From Nocardia exalbida NBRC 100660 (lineage in GTDB: Bacteria > Actinomycetota > Actinomycetes > Mycobacteriales > Mycobacteriaceae), in the NCBI RefSeq assembly GCF_000308575.1, contig NZ_BAFZ01000163.1, positions 16,410-80,409 of the forward strand: 64,000 nucleotides of DNA. Reading direction: 5' to 3'. The translations under genes and the position numbers were made by a program. The notes under the pieces are model-generated. The model was given only the letters and a program-made list of their open reading frames with translations. It was not told where the DNA came from and searched no databases. This document shows positions 8,137 to 19,336 of the stretch, in pieces (position 1 is the stretch's first letter; each line of letters opens with the position of its first letter).

Positions 8137-8787
8137 TCAGATCCCGAGAGCTTCGCGGACCTTCTCCACGACTTTCTCGATCGGGGCATCGACCTCAATC
8201 ACCGTGCCGTCGGGGTTGATCAGGTCCAGCCGCGTGCGCGTGAGCTTGGAGTAGGAGATCACCCACTTGCCCCCGACCTTGGTGTAGCGGTCGGTGTAAT
8301 GGCCGTAGCCATGGACTCCGACGGCGTCGCCGAAGATCAGCACATCCTCCATGCGCCACCCGACCTCGGCCGTGGTCGCTGAGGTCAGCGTGATCTGCGG
8401 ATCGAATACCTGGTGGTGAGTCTGGGCGGACCCGAGGGTCAGTTTCAGGAATCCGACGAAGTTGTCCCTGCCGACGATGATCGGGCCAGCACTACCGGTG
8501 GTGTCGACCACGACGTCCTCGGCCAGCAACGCACGCAGCCCGTCCCAGTTCTTGGCGTCGATGTTCTGGCAGTAGTCCGCCTTGAGCTGTTCGACCGCCT
8601 GGGTGTCGGCGGCCGCATTGGTCACAGAGAAGGCCCCCGGTACTCTCGTCGGCGGCGCGGGCTCGGCGGCGGCCGCCCCGATGCCGCCCACGGCGAGCAG
8701 CGCCGCGGCGCCCACCGCCACCGTGGCGCATACCACCCGCGGTGGGCCTGACACGGCCGGGAACCGGCGATGTTCTTCTGACGACAT
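8137..8787 (-). CDS. Secreted SnoaL/NTF2-like domain protein
   Basis: 216 residues. ATG 8787 has a GGAGGAGAA ribosome site. A signal peptide covers about residues 17-42 (VVCATVAVGAAALLAVGGIG, then AAAAEPAPP). The mature part is an NTF2-like fold of the SnoaL_4 kind: a helical start (VEQLKADYCQNIDAKNWDGL), DVVVDTTGSAGP, a TLGSAQTHHQVFDPQI strand with two His, and YGHYTDRYTKVGGKWVISY. Cytosolic relatives act as dehydratases, isomerases or small binding proteins; the exported form has no known role that I can name. It is upstream of the IclR gene on the same strand, 130 bases away. Confidence 0.8.
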   Translation of the reverse strand: MSSEEHRRFPAVSGPPRVVCATVAVGAAALLAVGGIGAAAAEPAPPTRVPGAFSVTNAAADTQAVEQLKADYCQNIDAKNWDGLRALLAEDVVVDTTGSAGPIIVGRDNFVGFLKLTLGSAQTHHQVFDPQITLTSATTAEVGWRMEDVLIFGDAVGVHGYGHYTDRYTKVGGKWVISYSKLTRTRLDLINPDGTVIEVDAPIEKVVEKVREALGI

Positions 8788-9842
8788 ATCTGTTCTCCTC
8801 CACGATTGGATATCTCGAACCACGTATGAGCGATGGCCGGCCCGAATCGGCGGTAGTCCGCACGACTTCATTCGCCCAAGCGCCTTGGGCGACCCCGATC
8901 CGTCGATCGGTGTCGGGAGTTGGTCGTGCTCTTGTTAACCGCGCCGGGGTACCCGCGCGGCCCACGATTGCCGGTGCGCGCTCGCGCCGTGTCCGCAATC
9001 GGGGGCGGCGGACTGTACACCGCCGCAGAACGCGTCCATCACCCTCCTCACCACACCGCAGCGAATCACGTACACAAGCATTTATCGCATAGTCGATATT
9101 CTTTGCCGAATATGTGATATAAAAATAGCGAGGTGGACCGTCACGGTCAAGGGAAGCGAAACCTCTTGCGGCGCTCGTGCTTATCGTTTCGTCGATGCGG
9201 CTCGCTGCGCTGCCTCGGGCTACACCTCGCCGGCGATCGTCTCGAAACCACCGAGTCCGCCGCGCGGGCGTGGCCGTCGACGCCGCGGTGGCACACGGGG
9301 CGTGGGGCGTCGTAGGCGCCGCAAAGGTGTGCCGATCTCGGCTGCCGACACCCGGACATTCCTATTGGACAACGCCGCGGCCGGGCAGCCCGGCGAGCCG
9401 GTCCACAGCCGCTAGCTGCAGCCAGAAATCGTCTCGGTCGCGCTACCGGGTGGGTACGTCGTCGAATGGGTCGCGTGTCCGCGAACTGGGGGCGTTCCAG
9501 GAGCTTCCGGAAGTCCAGCCCTGTCGGTCGAGCCGAGCGTTCGCACCCCCACCTGCGATAACAGGGGGTCGCCGTAGTATTGCCTGATTTCGGGCGAATA
9601 TGGCGTAGTGGCTGGTGAGTGGGTGGCAGTTCCGTGCCCTGCTGGCCGCGTCCAAACTTCCCGCCCTCGCCATCCGCTTCAGAAGATGACCGAGGTCCCT
9701 GGGCGGCCGGCGCTGTCCGGCATCGGGCGTGCTGAACCTGGTCTATCCGGTCTCGGCCGCGTATGCGGCCTGGGGTCGGCTCGGCTCCGAGTCGTTCACC
9801 AGCCGACCGGGCGTGGGGAATGTGGCCCCGTGCCAGGGTCTC
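8788..9842. other. 1-kb stretch without a convincing gene
   Basis: Frames on both strands are short, lack ribosome sites and resemble no protein I know. The stretch holds an A+T-rich patch at about 9060-9130, far below the local GC, with an imperfect dyad (GATATTC ... GAATATGTGATA). This could be a promoter, a regulator site or a relic of a mobile element. Confidence 0.5.
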
Positions 9843-10724
9843 TCACGGCGCCCATCTTTTCGCCGCCGCGTGGTCGTGGGCGGGAATGACCTCGATGCCG
9901 GCGGGCATCCGGTGCAGGCGGTGGATGGCGGCGAAGGCGGCGGATCGATCATGGTCGACGAGAAGGCCCGGCAGCGGGGGCCTTTCGCGGAGCAGGGCGA
10001 TCTGCTCGCGGCGCCAGACGGCGTCACCGGCCAGCAGCACGGTGCCGCCGTCCGGTACGGCGAGAACGAGCCCGATGCTGCCCGGGGTGTGGCCGGAGAG
10101 ATCCACCGCCAGGACCGAGCCGTCGCCGAAGAAATCGTGGCTGCGAGAAAAGGTCAGAATCGGGGGTCCGTCGAGGTCGAAGGGCGGGGTGGGTCGTGAG
10201 CCGAGCGGCTCGGTGACTCCCATCGGGGCCGTCGTAGGGTTCGTCGCCCACGACAGTTCAGCCGAGGATGCCCACAGGGCGAGTGACGCCGGTAGATCGA
10301 GCAGCCCGGCCACGTGGTCCCAGTGAATATGCGTCGCGATCGCGAAGTCGACCGCGTCGACGGGGACCGCCGACATCGCCAGCGAATCGCCCAATCCGAC
10401 AAGCGGTTTCCTCGGCGCGACGAGCCCGCGATAGGGGCGGCGCAGCAGCGGCAGGACCCGGGTGTGCACGTCGGCGCACATCGCCGGATCGACCACGAAA
10501 CGAGCTTCCGGGTGTTCGACGAGGAAACTGGTCATCGCGATCGCTACCGTGGGCGGCCGCAGCGCTCCTTCGATCACCCCGTAGGCCGGGGCGGGGCGCA
10601 CACCATGGACGAGCGCGGTCAAACGAACTGTGGCCCGTGCCGGGGGCAGTCCCGCGTTCGTGATCGAGCCCAGCAACTCCGCGTCGGGGCGGCGGGGGAA
10701 CACCGTGCGCCACGGCATCGACAT
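9843..10724 (-). CDS. Metallo-beta-lactamase-fold hydrolase
   Basis: 293 residues from ATG 10724. The zinc motif THIHWDHVAG gives His132, His134, Asp136 and His137. Further ligands are expected in DLSGHTPGSIG, LLAGDAVW and PAHDH. The layout matches quorum-quenching lactonases and related phosphoesterases, but the substrate cannot be predicted. The start is uncertain: two ATGs six bases apart (10724, 10718) have no strong ribosome site, and an earlier ATG at 10835 has none either. The gene stands alone. Confidence 0.78.
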   Translation of the reverse strand: MSMPWRTVFPRRPDAELLGSITNAGLPPARATVRLTALVHGVRPAPAYGVIEGALRPPTVAIAMTSFLVEHPEARFVVDPAMCADVHTRVLPLLRRPYRGLVAPRKPLVGLGDSLAMSAVPVDAVDFAIATHIHWDHVAGLLDLPASLALWASSAELSWATNPTTAPMGVTEPLGSRPTPPFDLDGPPILTFSRSHDFFGDGSVLAVDLSGHTPGSIGLVLAVPDGGTVLLAGDAVWRREQIALLRERPPLPGLLVDHDRSAAFAAIHRLHRMPAGIEVIPAHDHAAAKRWAP

Positions 10725-11063
10725 CCCGGCGGCACAACACGACCACCACGTTCGAGCAGCGCCGGTGCGCGCCGTCAACGGTCCGGCTGATGGCAATCCC
10801 ACACCCGCCCCTTCCCGCCCGACCGGCAGCGACATGTCCGACGACAGCCTACTCGCGCACCGCACTATGTGAACTGTTGTTCTCGTCTGCTCGAGCGGAT
10901 CGCGATCGTCCGCATGGCGGGATAGAGTGGCAGATTAGTTTTGAAATCCGAGGTTTTGTCGAACACTTACACCTGGGCCGCTAGAGTCGGCAGGTAATTA
11001 AGTTACTAGAGTTTCCATCTGTCTAGGTGGGCATGCCGTTTGGTTGCCGGAAGGCGAGAGGTG

Positions 11064-11483
11064 ATGGCATCAGTGGAACATGCCGACGCGAGCGAACGCG
11101 CGGCGGCATCGACGGCGCGGCGACTGGCCGCGCTCCTGTTCGGCGTGGGGATACTGCACTTCCTCGCGCCACAGCCGTTCGATTCGGTGATCCCCGCACA
11201 GCTGCCCGGCCGGGCCCGCCTGTACACCCACGGCTCCGGCGTCGTCGAACTCGTCGTGGCCGCCGCGCTCGTCACGCCGCGGACGCGGCGGTGGGGTGGG
11301 CGATGGGCCGCCTGGTTGTTCCTGGCGGTGTACCCGGCCAACATTCAGATGGCGATCGACTGGCTGCGCAACGATCGGATCCCGGCGCCCGTGAAAGCGG
11401 TTGCCCTGGTGCGGCTTCCGCTGCAAATCCCGCTGGTGCTCGCCGCCAGGAAGGTGCGACGAGCAGGCCACGCGCAGCGCTGA
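11064..11483 (+). CDS. DoxX-like small membrane protein
   Basis: 139 residues. ATG 11064 is preceded by GAGAGG. Four hydrophobic segments (about residues 20-38, 56-74, 82-100 and 108-128) and the pattern LFGVGILHFLAP followed by GVVELVVAAALV fit the DoxX/MauE-like family. The function is unknown in most actinobacteria; some relatives help redox stress defence. The upstream 340 bases (10725-11063) hold only an A+T-rich promoter-like segment (AGGTAATTAAGTTACTAG near 10990). Confidence 0.7.
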   Translation: MASVEHADASERAAASTARRLAALLFGVGILHFLAPQPFDSVIPAQLPGRARLYTHGSGVVELVVAAALVTPRTRRWGGRWAAWLFLAVYPANIQMAIDWLRNDRIPAPVKAVALVRLPLQIPLVLAARKVRRAGHAQR

Positions 11484-11689
11484 CCGGGTCTCGCGGCAGA
11501 CCCTGTCCGCCGTGGCGGGAGCGGCCGACTCACGGCGGTGTGCCGACCGCGCGGCACCGCGCGGGCTTGTCCGTGGAGCATTTGCCCGGACGATCTGGTG
11601 ACCCGTGCGCCAGAGCAGGGAAGCGACCTGTACCGGGCTGACGCCGCGAGCCTGCAGCGCACGAGTGGGATACGCGCGATGATGGAGTA

Positions 11690-12355
11690 GTGCGCACCCG
11701 CTATCACGATCACCTCGAGCAACTCGCCGGTCAATTACGAGTGATGTGCGCGCGCAATCGGGAAGCGATCGCGATGGCGACCGACGCGCTGCTCGGCGCG
11801 GATCTGGAGCTGGCCGAGCGCACCATCGACTACTGCGCCGAAACCGTGGCGATGCGCGAGGACACCGAACACGCCGCGGTTACGCTTCTGGCGCTCGAGG
11901 CGCCGGTGGCGGGAGAACTGCGGCGAGTGGTGACCGCGCTGCAGTTGGTCGACGACCTCACCCGGATGAGCGCCCTGACCGAGCACATCGCCCGGACCGC
12001 GAGGCGCAGGCATCCCGCCGACGCCGTCCCCGCACCGGTGCGCAACCTGGTGAGTCACATGGGTGAGACGGCGGTCGACCTCGCTGACGCCGCGGTCGCC
12101 GTACTGACCACCGCCGACCCCGGCGACGCCGCTGATCTCGACGCCCGCGACGACACCATGGACGACCTGCACCGCGATCTGCTCGCCGCGATCCTCGCCG
12201 AGGGCTGGGACAACGGCACCGCCGCCGCGGTCGATGTCACCCTGCTGGGCCGCTACTACGAACGCTTCGCCGACCATGCCGTCGAGGTCGGTCGCCGCAC
12301 CCTGTACATGACCACCGGGCGCCGGCCCGACGACACGGCTCTGCAGCCCGGCTAG
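11690..12355 (+). CDS. phoU: PhoU-type phosphate uptake regulator
   Basis: 221 residues. GTG 11690 follows a GGAG site. Two PhoU helical repeats are present: the first with LELAERTIDYCAETVAMRED, the second with ADLDARDDTMDDLHRDL and the ending LGRYYERFADHAVEVGRR. PhoU restrains the PhoR kinase and Pst transport when phosphate is plentiful. No pst or phoR gene adjoins it here, so it is probably one of several copies. A strong hairpin follows 34 bases after the stop. Confidence 0.9.
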   Translation: MRTRYHDHLEQLAGQLRVMCARNREAIAMATDALLGADLELAERTIDYCAETVAMREDTEHAAVTLLALEAPVAGELRRVVTALQLVDDLTRMSALTEHIARTARRRHPADAVPAPVRNLVSHMGETAVDLADAAVAVLTTADPGDAADLDARDDTMDDLHRDLLAAILAEGWDNGTAAAVDVTLLGRYYERFADHAVEVGRRTLYMTTGRRPDDTALQPG

Positions 12356-12388
12356 ATCCGGGCGGCACGCGACATCATGACTTGAGAA

Positions 12389-12418
12389 TCCAGGCCGGCC
12401 CCGAAGGGCCGGCCTGGA
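12389..12418. terminator. Bidirectional terminator between phoU and katG
   Basis: A perfect 13-bp stem (12389-12401 with 12406-12418) around a CGAA loop lies between the convergent ends of phoU and katG. The symmetric GC-rich stem would stop transcripts from both sides. Confidence 0.85.
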
Positions 12419-12433
12419 ATCCGCCCGGACGGA

Positions 12434-14665
<2,232 letters not shown>

Positions 14666-14700
14666 AGCATTCCTTCCTGAATGAGTGATGTGGGCTGCGA

Positions 14701-15144
14701 TCACGGATGTGATCGGGAAGCCTGTGTTTCCACACAATCGGGACACAGGCCCCAGTAGATGACTTCGGCCTCATCGATCGAGAACCCGCTGTCATCGGAC
14801 GCGGTCAGACACGGCGCATCACCGATGGCGCAGTCGACATCGGCGATCACCCCGCACGCCCGGCATACGACGTGGTGGTGATTGTCGCCGACCCGCGACT
14901 CGTAGCGCGCGACGGACCCGGAGGGCTGAATACGCCGCACCAAGCCGGTGGCGGTGAGCGCGTTCAACGAGTCGTACACCGTTTGATGGGATACCTCGGG
15001 CAGCGCGGATCGAACGGCACGGATGATCGACTCCGTGTCGGCGTGCGGATGGTCGTGCACCGCGCTGAGCACCGCGACCCGGGGGCGGGTCACACGCAGC
15101 GAAACTCCTCGCAGCAGCTGCTGGAATTCCGAGGCCGTTGGCAT
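14701..15144 (-). CDS. furA: Fur-family regulator FurA
   Basis: 147 residues from ATG 15144. The N-terminal winged helix has RGVSLRVTRPRVAVLSAV and VSHQTVYDSLNALTATGLV. Metal sites include DNHHHVVCRACG (first CxxC) and GLCPDCVE (second CxxC). FurA represses itself and katG and is released by peroxide or metal change. The upstream sequence 15163-15180 reads, on the minus strand, TTGACTCGTTCCAGAAAG, which resembles the conserved furA promoter of mycobacteria and Streptomyces as I recall it. Confidence 0.95.
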   Translation of the reverse strand: MPTASEFQQLLRGVSLRVTRPRVAVLSAVHDHPHADTESIIRAVRSALPEVSHQTVYDSLNALTATGLVRRIQPSGSVARYESRVGDNHHHVVCRACGVIADVDCAIGDAPCLTASDDSGFSIDEAEVIYWGLCPDCVETQASRSHP

Positions 15145-15162
15145 GCACGGAAGTCTCGTCCG

Positions 15163-15180
15163 CTTTCTGGAACGAGTCAA
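15163..15180 (-). promoter_or_regulatory. furA promoter -35 region / FurA site
   Basis: On the minus strand TTGACTCGTTCCAGAAAG ends 19 bases before the furA ATG. It includes a good -35 hexamer (TTGACT) and resembles the promoter element conserved before furA-katG in other actinobacteria. Confidence 0.5.
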
Positions 15181-15322
15181 GAGTTTGTCCGAAAGTCGCG
15201 CTCTCCCAATCGAGATCGGCGCTTCCGGCCTGGTAGCCGACTCAGTGGCGCGGGTGGGGCGGTGCAACCCTCGACGTTCCCGGCCGCCCCGCAGGGTCAC
15301 CCAGTCCTTCGGAAATCCGGCA

Positions 15323-16492
15323 TCAAGGCCGGAAGACGGATCGGATGCACCCTTCCTTCTTGTGCTTGAAGATGTCGTAGCCGTACACCGCGTCGTCGAG
15401 TGGCATGTCGTGGGTGATCAAATAGGACGGGTCCATGTCACCCTGCTGGATGTAATCGAACATCCGGGGCACATACCGCTGCCCGAACTGCTGTGCGGTG
15501 CGAATGGTGAGGCCTTTGTTCGTCACCACGCCCATGGGGAACTTGTCGGTGAGGCCGTAGACGCCGAGCACCGCGACCACGCCGCCTTTCCGGCACGCGA
15601 GAATCGCTTCTCGCAGCGGTGTCGCGCGATCGGATTCCAGCCGCAGGAGTTGTTTGGCCTTGTCGTAGATCTGCTGGAATCCGGTGCCGTGTCCTTCCAT
15701 TCCGACGGCGTCGATGCAGGCATCCGGGCCGCGGCCACCGGTGCTCTCGCGCAGCGTCTCCTGGACGCTGTCGACGGCGGTGTAGTCGATGGTCTCCGCG
15801 CCGAACTGCTCCCTCGCCACGCGCAGCCGCTCGGGAAAGCGGTCGATGACGAAAATCCGGTCGGCGTCGAGCAGGCGGGCGGTGTGCCCGGCCATCAATC
15901 CGACCCCGCCGCTGCCCCACACCGCCACGGTGTCACCAGGGTGGATATTGCAGAATTCGGCGCCCATCAGGCCCGTCGGTACGGCATCGGAGAGGAACAA
16001 TGCCTGTTCGTCGGTGATGCCCTCCGGTATCCGGAAGCAGTTGACGTCGCCGAAGGGGACGCGGACATATTCCGCGTGGGACCCCTGATAGCCGCCGAAG
16101 GGGTGGGTGTAGCCGTAGATTCCACCGGTCGGATAGCCGAGCAGTGGTTGTTGCAGCGCGGCGTTCGGATTGGTGGTGTCGCACATCGAATACAGTTCGT
16201 GGTCGCAATACCAGCACGATGCGCACCCGATGAAGGACGGGACGACGACGCGGTCGCCCACCTTTGTCGAGCCGACCTCGGCCCCGATTTCGACGACTTC
16301 GCCCATGAATTCGTGCCCGAAAACGTCACCTTCCCGCATGCCGGGCAGATATCCGTCGATGAAATGCAGGTCGGAGCCGCAGGTGGTGGTCAGCCGCACC
16401 TGCACGATGACGTCATGCGGATTGACCAGCGTCGGGTCGGGCACGGTTTCCACGGCGAGATCGTCGACGCCGTTCCAGCAGAGCGCACGCAT
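15323..16492 (-). CDS. Zinc-dependent alcohol/formaldehyde dehydrogenase
   Basis: 389 residues. ATG 16492 follows CAGGAGGAG. It is a medium-chain dehydrogenase with catalytic zinc ligands Cys38 (TTTCGSDLH), His60 and Glu61 (FGHEFMGE), structural zinc cysteines 90, 93, 96 and 104 (GCASCWYCDHELYSMC) and an NAD site GSGGVG at 193-198. The long insert after the cysteines and the HPFGGYQGSHAEYVRVP segment match the glutathione-independent formaldehyde dehydrogenase-like subgroup. It follows the SRPBCC gene by 12 bases, in one operon. Confidence 0.9.
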   Translation of the reverse strand: MRALCWNGVDDLAVETVPDPTLVNPHDVIVQVRLTTTCGSDLHFIDGYLPGMREGDVFGHEFMGEVVEIGAEVGSTKVGDRVVVPSFIGCASCWYCDHELYSMCDTTNPNAALQQPLLGYPTGGIYGYTHPFGGYQGSHAEYVRVPFGDVNCFRIPEGITDEQALFLSDAVPTGLMGAEFCNIHPGDTVAVWGSGGVGLMAGHTARLLDADRIFVIDRFPERLRVAREQFGAETIDYTAVDSVQETLRESTGGRGPDACIDAVGMEGHGTGFQQIYDKAKQLLRLESDRATPLREAILACRKGGVVAVLGVYGLTDKFPMGVVTNKGLTIRTAQQFGQRYVPRMFDYIQQGDMDPSYLITHDMPLDDAVYGYDIFKHKKEGCIRSVFRP

Positions 16493-16504
16493 GTCTCCTC
16501 CTGT

Positions 16505-17026
16505 TCACCGAGCTGACGAGCGAGCGCTCGGATTGTGGGCGAGGGTGGGCATTTCGCCGGTTTGCAGCCGGGCTCGGGCTCGATAGAGGGCGGTGAACAT
16601 GGCCGCGCCGGTGAGCAGGTCGGGCAGTGGGGTCCGCGCCCGCATGGTCACTTCGGTGCCAAGGTTGCGCGGTGCGTCCCGGAAGCCGAGGTCGACCTCG
16701 AGGCCACGGGCCGAGGCGCTGTCCTCGTCGTCGGAGCCGACGAACCGCAGGTGCCCGTCCTCCTCGCGCAGGGTGGTCTTCCAGGTCGTGCGCCCGTCGG
16801 CGCCGGAGTGCAACGTCCACTCGTAGGTCGACGGTTCGGGCGAGCTGGCCTCGGCGATATCGCCCAGCACCTCCGACAGGTTCGCCGGGTCGCGCCAGAA
16901 CCGCTCGACTTCGGCTCGCGGGCGCGCGATGGTCACGGTTTGGCTGCTCGAATAGCTGCTCGCCGACTCGATCAGCCAACCCACCAGGTCGCTCAGCAAA
17001 TGTTTGGTGTCATCGATGTAGTGCAT
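16505..17026 (-). CDS. SRPBCC (cyclase/dehydrase-like) domain protein
   Basis: 173 residues. ATG 17026 follows CAGGAGG. The SRPBCC fold is recognisable from SQTVTIARPRAEVERFWRDP, LSEVLGDIAEASS and the strand LGTEVTMRARTP, in the pattern of the actinobacterial cyclase/dehydrase family. A helical tail (LYRARARLQTGEMPTLAHNP) follows. It would bind a hydrophobic ligand; none can be named. It forms a two-gene operon with the downstream alcohol dehydrogenase, a pairing often seen in actinobacteria. Confidence 0.85.
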   Translation of the reverse strand: MHYIDDTKHLLSDLVGWLIESASSYSSSQTVTIARPRAEVERFWRDPANLSEVLGDIAEASSPEPSTYEWTLHSGADGRTTWKTTLREEDGHLRFVGSDDEDSASARGLEVDLGFRDAPRNLGTEVTMRARTPLPDLLTGAAMFTALYRARARLQTGEMPTLAHNPSARSSAR

Positions 17027-17339
17027 GGGGCCTCCTGTTGCTCTCCGTAGTCGCCCGACACTTCGACGCGCACGAGAAGCACCGTGCCCTATGGGTCAGC
17101 GGCACGAATCGCCGGTCGCAGAGGACGCGGAGCAAGAACTGCCGCGCATGTCCTATGCGGTCTCGAAGCGGCTACCCGCCGCCGGATACCCCAAACCGGA
17201 TTCGCCGTTGTCGCTCGAATCCGACAAGGTCAGCGAGTCCGACAAGGTCAGCGGGACCGGAGGTCACCTTCCTCGGCTGTCCGGCCGCCGACCAGGGTTG
17301 CGCCCGGCGGCCGGCCCCTGCCGCACGAGCGCCCTCGGA
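17027..17339. other. Intergenic region with an 18-bp tandem repeat
   Basis: No gene seen. Bases 17220-17237 (TCCGACAAGGTCAGCGAG) are repeated directly at 17238-17255 with one mismatch. The region separates the start of the SRPBCC operon from the end of the crotonase gene. Confidence 0.6.
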
Positions 17340-18101
17340 TCATCTCGATCGGCCGATCTCGGCCTTCTTCGCCGCCAGCCGCGCGGCGAATTCGGGGGAT
17401 TCGAGCGAGGCCACCTGCGGCACGATCTCGGCGTCGACCGCGTCGGCGTGAGCGGCGAGATTCGCGGTGTGGCGCATGGTGCGCTTGGTGGTGATGAGCA
17501 GGTCGCGTGGCGCGTCGGCCGCGGCCGCGGCGAACTCGACGGCGCCGGCCAGCAGCGCGTCGTGGTCACCGTCGATCACCCGGTGCGCCAAACCGGCGTC
17601 GCGGGCGGCCTCGGCGTCGAGAATCTCCCCGAACAGCGTCATCGCGGCAGCCCGCTGCGGCCCGACGGCGCGTTGCAGCATCCAGGTCATCCCGCCACCC
17701 GGATGAATGCCGAGCCGCAGGAACCGGGCGTCGAACCGGGCGCGGGGGCCGGCGATCCGCAGGTCGGCGGCCAGCGCCAAGTTGAGTCCCGCGCCGACGG
17801 CCGCGCCGCCGACCGCCGCGATGGTCGGCAGTGCGCACCGCGCGACCGCGAGGAATCCGTCGTAGATCACCCGCAGTCCCTGCTCGCGGGCCTCGCCGAG
17901 CGCGCTGAGATCGGCGCCCGCGCAGAACGCAGGCGGGGTTCCGGTGACGACCACCGCGTGCACGCCGGTATCGCGCTCGGCCTCGGCCACCGCGGCGGCC
18001 AGTTGTCCGGACAGTTCCGGTGTCAACGCGTTCCGCCGATCCGGGTCGTGCACGGTGATGACCGCTACCTTGTCCCGCCGCTGTGTGCTGATCTCCGCCA
18101 T
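17340..18101 (-). CDS. Enoyl-CoA hydratase/isomerase (crotonase) family protein
   Basis: 253 residues from ATG 18101 (weak ribosome site). Crotonase-fold marks are HDPDRRNALTPEL, the oxyanion-hole loops AFCAGADLSAL and GGAAVGAGLNLALAADLRIA, and RLGIHPGGGMTWML. Aligned by eye with rat hydratase, both catalytic glutamates (144 and 164) appear replaced, by Phe in RFLRLGIHP and Ala in AAAMTLFG. A simple hydratase is therefore doubtful; an isomerase, hydrolase or non-catalytic role is possible. It is divergent from the lipoprotein gene at 18257. Confidence 0.8.
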   Translation of the reverse strand: MAEISTQRRDKVAVITVHDPDRRNALTPELSGQLAAAVAEAERDTGVHAVVVTGTPPAFCAGADLSALGEAREQGLRVIYDGFLAVARCALPTIAAVGGAAVGAGLNLALAADLRIAGPRARFDARFLRLGIHPGGGMTWMLQRAVGPQRAAAMTLFGEILDAEAARDAGLAHRVIDGDHDALLAGAVEFAAAAADAPRDLLITTKRTMRHTANLAAHADAVDAEIVPQVASLESPEFAARLAAKKAEIGRSR

Positions 18102-18256
18102 GACCGGATCGTAGGCGCCCGGGCGCGGCCGGTGGACACGCACGTGATGATCGCCGCTTTCGAATCGCTCCGAAGACAATCATGGACGCGAGATCGCCCG
18201 TGCTCAACGATCGCTGGACTGCGACGCGTCAGTGCGTTGCTGCTAGCGAGGAGAGT

Positions 18257-19279
18257 ATGAGCGTGAGAGCGCACAGCAGGTTTCTGATCGGCGCGATAGT
18301 CGCCGCGACGGTGGCGATGCTGCTGACCGCGTGCGGCGGCGGGGAGGTCCGTACGTCCGGCGGTGTGCCGGTCCTGCGTTATCAAGGCTGGGCGTCTCAA
18401 GTCGTCATTCCGGAACTCGCGGAAGATCTCGGCTTCTTCGACGGCAAAGTGAAGCTCGAGTGGCAAGGCAATACCATCAGCGGTCCGCAGGACATCCAAT
18501 CGGCGGCGACCGGTCAGGTCGACTTCGGCGGTGCGTTCGGGGGCGCGGTGGCCAAGCTGGCGCAGGGCGGCGCGCCGATTACGGCCGTGGTGAACTACTA
18601 CGGTTCCGACGAGAAGACGTTCACCGGATTCTATGTTCCCGAGAACAGCCCGATCAAGACTCCGAAAGATCTGCTGGACAAGAAGATCGGAGTGAATACG
18701 CTGGGCGGCCAGTCCGAGGCGGATATCCACACCGCGTTGAAGAAGGTCGGTTTCGACGACCAACAGATCAAGTCGGTTCAACTGGTGGTGTTGCCCCCGC
18801 CGAACACCGAGGACGCCGTTCGGCGCGGGCAGGTCGACGTCGCCGCGTTGAGCGGGCAGTTCCAGCAGCGGGCGATCGCCAACGGCGGACTCCGTCCGGT
18901 GTTCACCGACTACGAGGAATTCGGTCCGTTCAACGGCGGTCAGTACGTTTTCCGCAACGACTTCATCGCCAAGAATCCCGACAGTGTCCGGGCATTCGTC
19001 GACGGTGTCGCCAAAGCCATCGAATGGCAGAAGACGACCCCGCGCGAGCAGGTGATCGCGGAGTTCACCGAGATCATCGAGAAGCGGAAGCGATCGGGGG
19101 AGGACGCCTCGTCGGTGAAGTACTGGTTGTCGGTCGGGGTGCCCGCCGCCAGCGGCGTCATCACCGACGCCGACTTTGTGCGCTGGGAGGCTTGGCTGCG
19201 AGATACCGGCGCGATCAACGGTTCGTTCGATCCTTCGAAGTTCTACACCAACCAATACAACCCGTACGCGCCGAAGTAG
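18257..19279 (+). CDS. ABC-transporter substrate-binding lipoprotein (NrtA/SsuA/TauA type)
   Basis: 340 residues. ATG 18257 follows GCGAGGAGAG. The lipoprotein signal ends in LLTAC with Cys26. The mature protein starts VLRYQGWASQVVIPELAEDL and continues QGNTISGPQDIQSAATGQVD, the pattern of the NMT1/SsuA binding-protein family for sulfonates, taurine, nitrate or thiamine precursors. No permease or ATPase gene is adjacent, so it is an orphan whose partners lie elsewhere. A strong terminator follows directly. Confidence 0.85.
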   Translation: MSVRAHSRFLIGAIVAATVAMLLTACGGGEVRTSGGVPVLRYQGWASQVVIPELAEDLGFFDGKVKLEWQGNTISGPQDIQSAATGQVDFGGAFGGAVAKLAQGGAPITAVVNYYGSDEKTFTGFYVPENSPIKTPKDLLDKKIGVNTLGGQSEADIHTALKKVGFDDQQIKSVQLVVLPPPNTEDAVRRGQVDVAALSGQFQQRAIANGGLRPVFTDYEEFGPFNGGQYVFRNDFIAKNPDSVRAFVDGVAKAIEWQKTTPREQVIAEFTEIIEKRKRSGEDASSVKYWLSVGVPAASGVITDADFVRWEAWLRDTGAINGSFDPSKFYTNQYNPYAPK

Positions 19280-19286
19280 TGCGCGA

Positions 19287-19336
19287 GACAGGTCGGGCTC
19301 CCGCTGTGCCGCGAGAGCCCGACCTGTCGGATTTTT
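19287..19336 (+). terminator. Rho-independent terminator after the lipoprotein gene
   Basis: A perfect 14-bp stem (19287-19300 with 19315-19328, GACAGGTCGGGCTC) is followed by GGATTTTT. Confidence 0.9.

Noticed and set aside
17220..17255. 18-bp tandem repeat as part of a CRISPR array
   Set aside because: Only two adjacent copies without spacers; no cas genes anywhere in the window.
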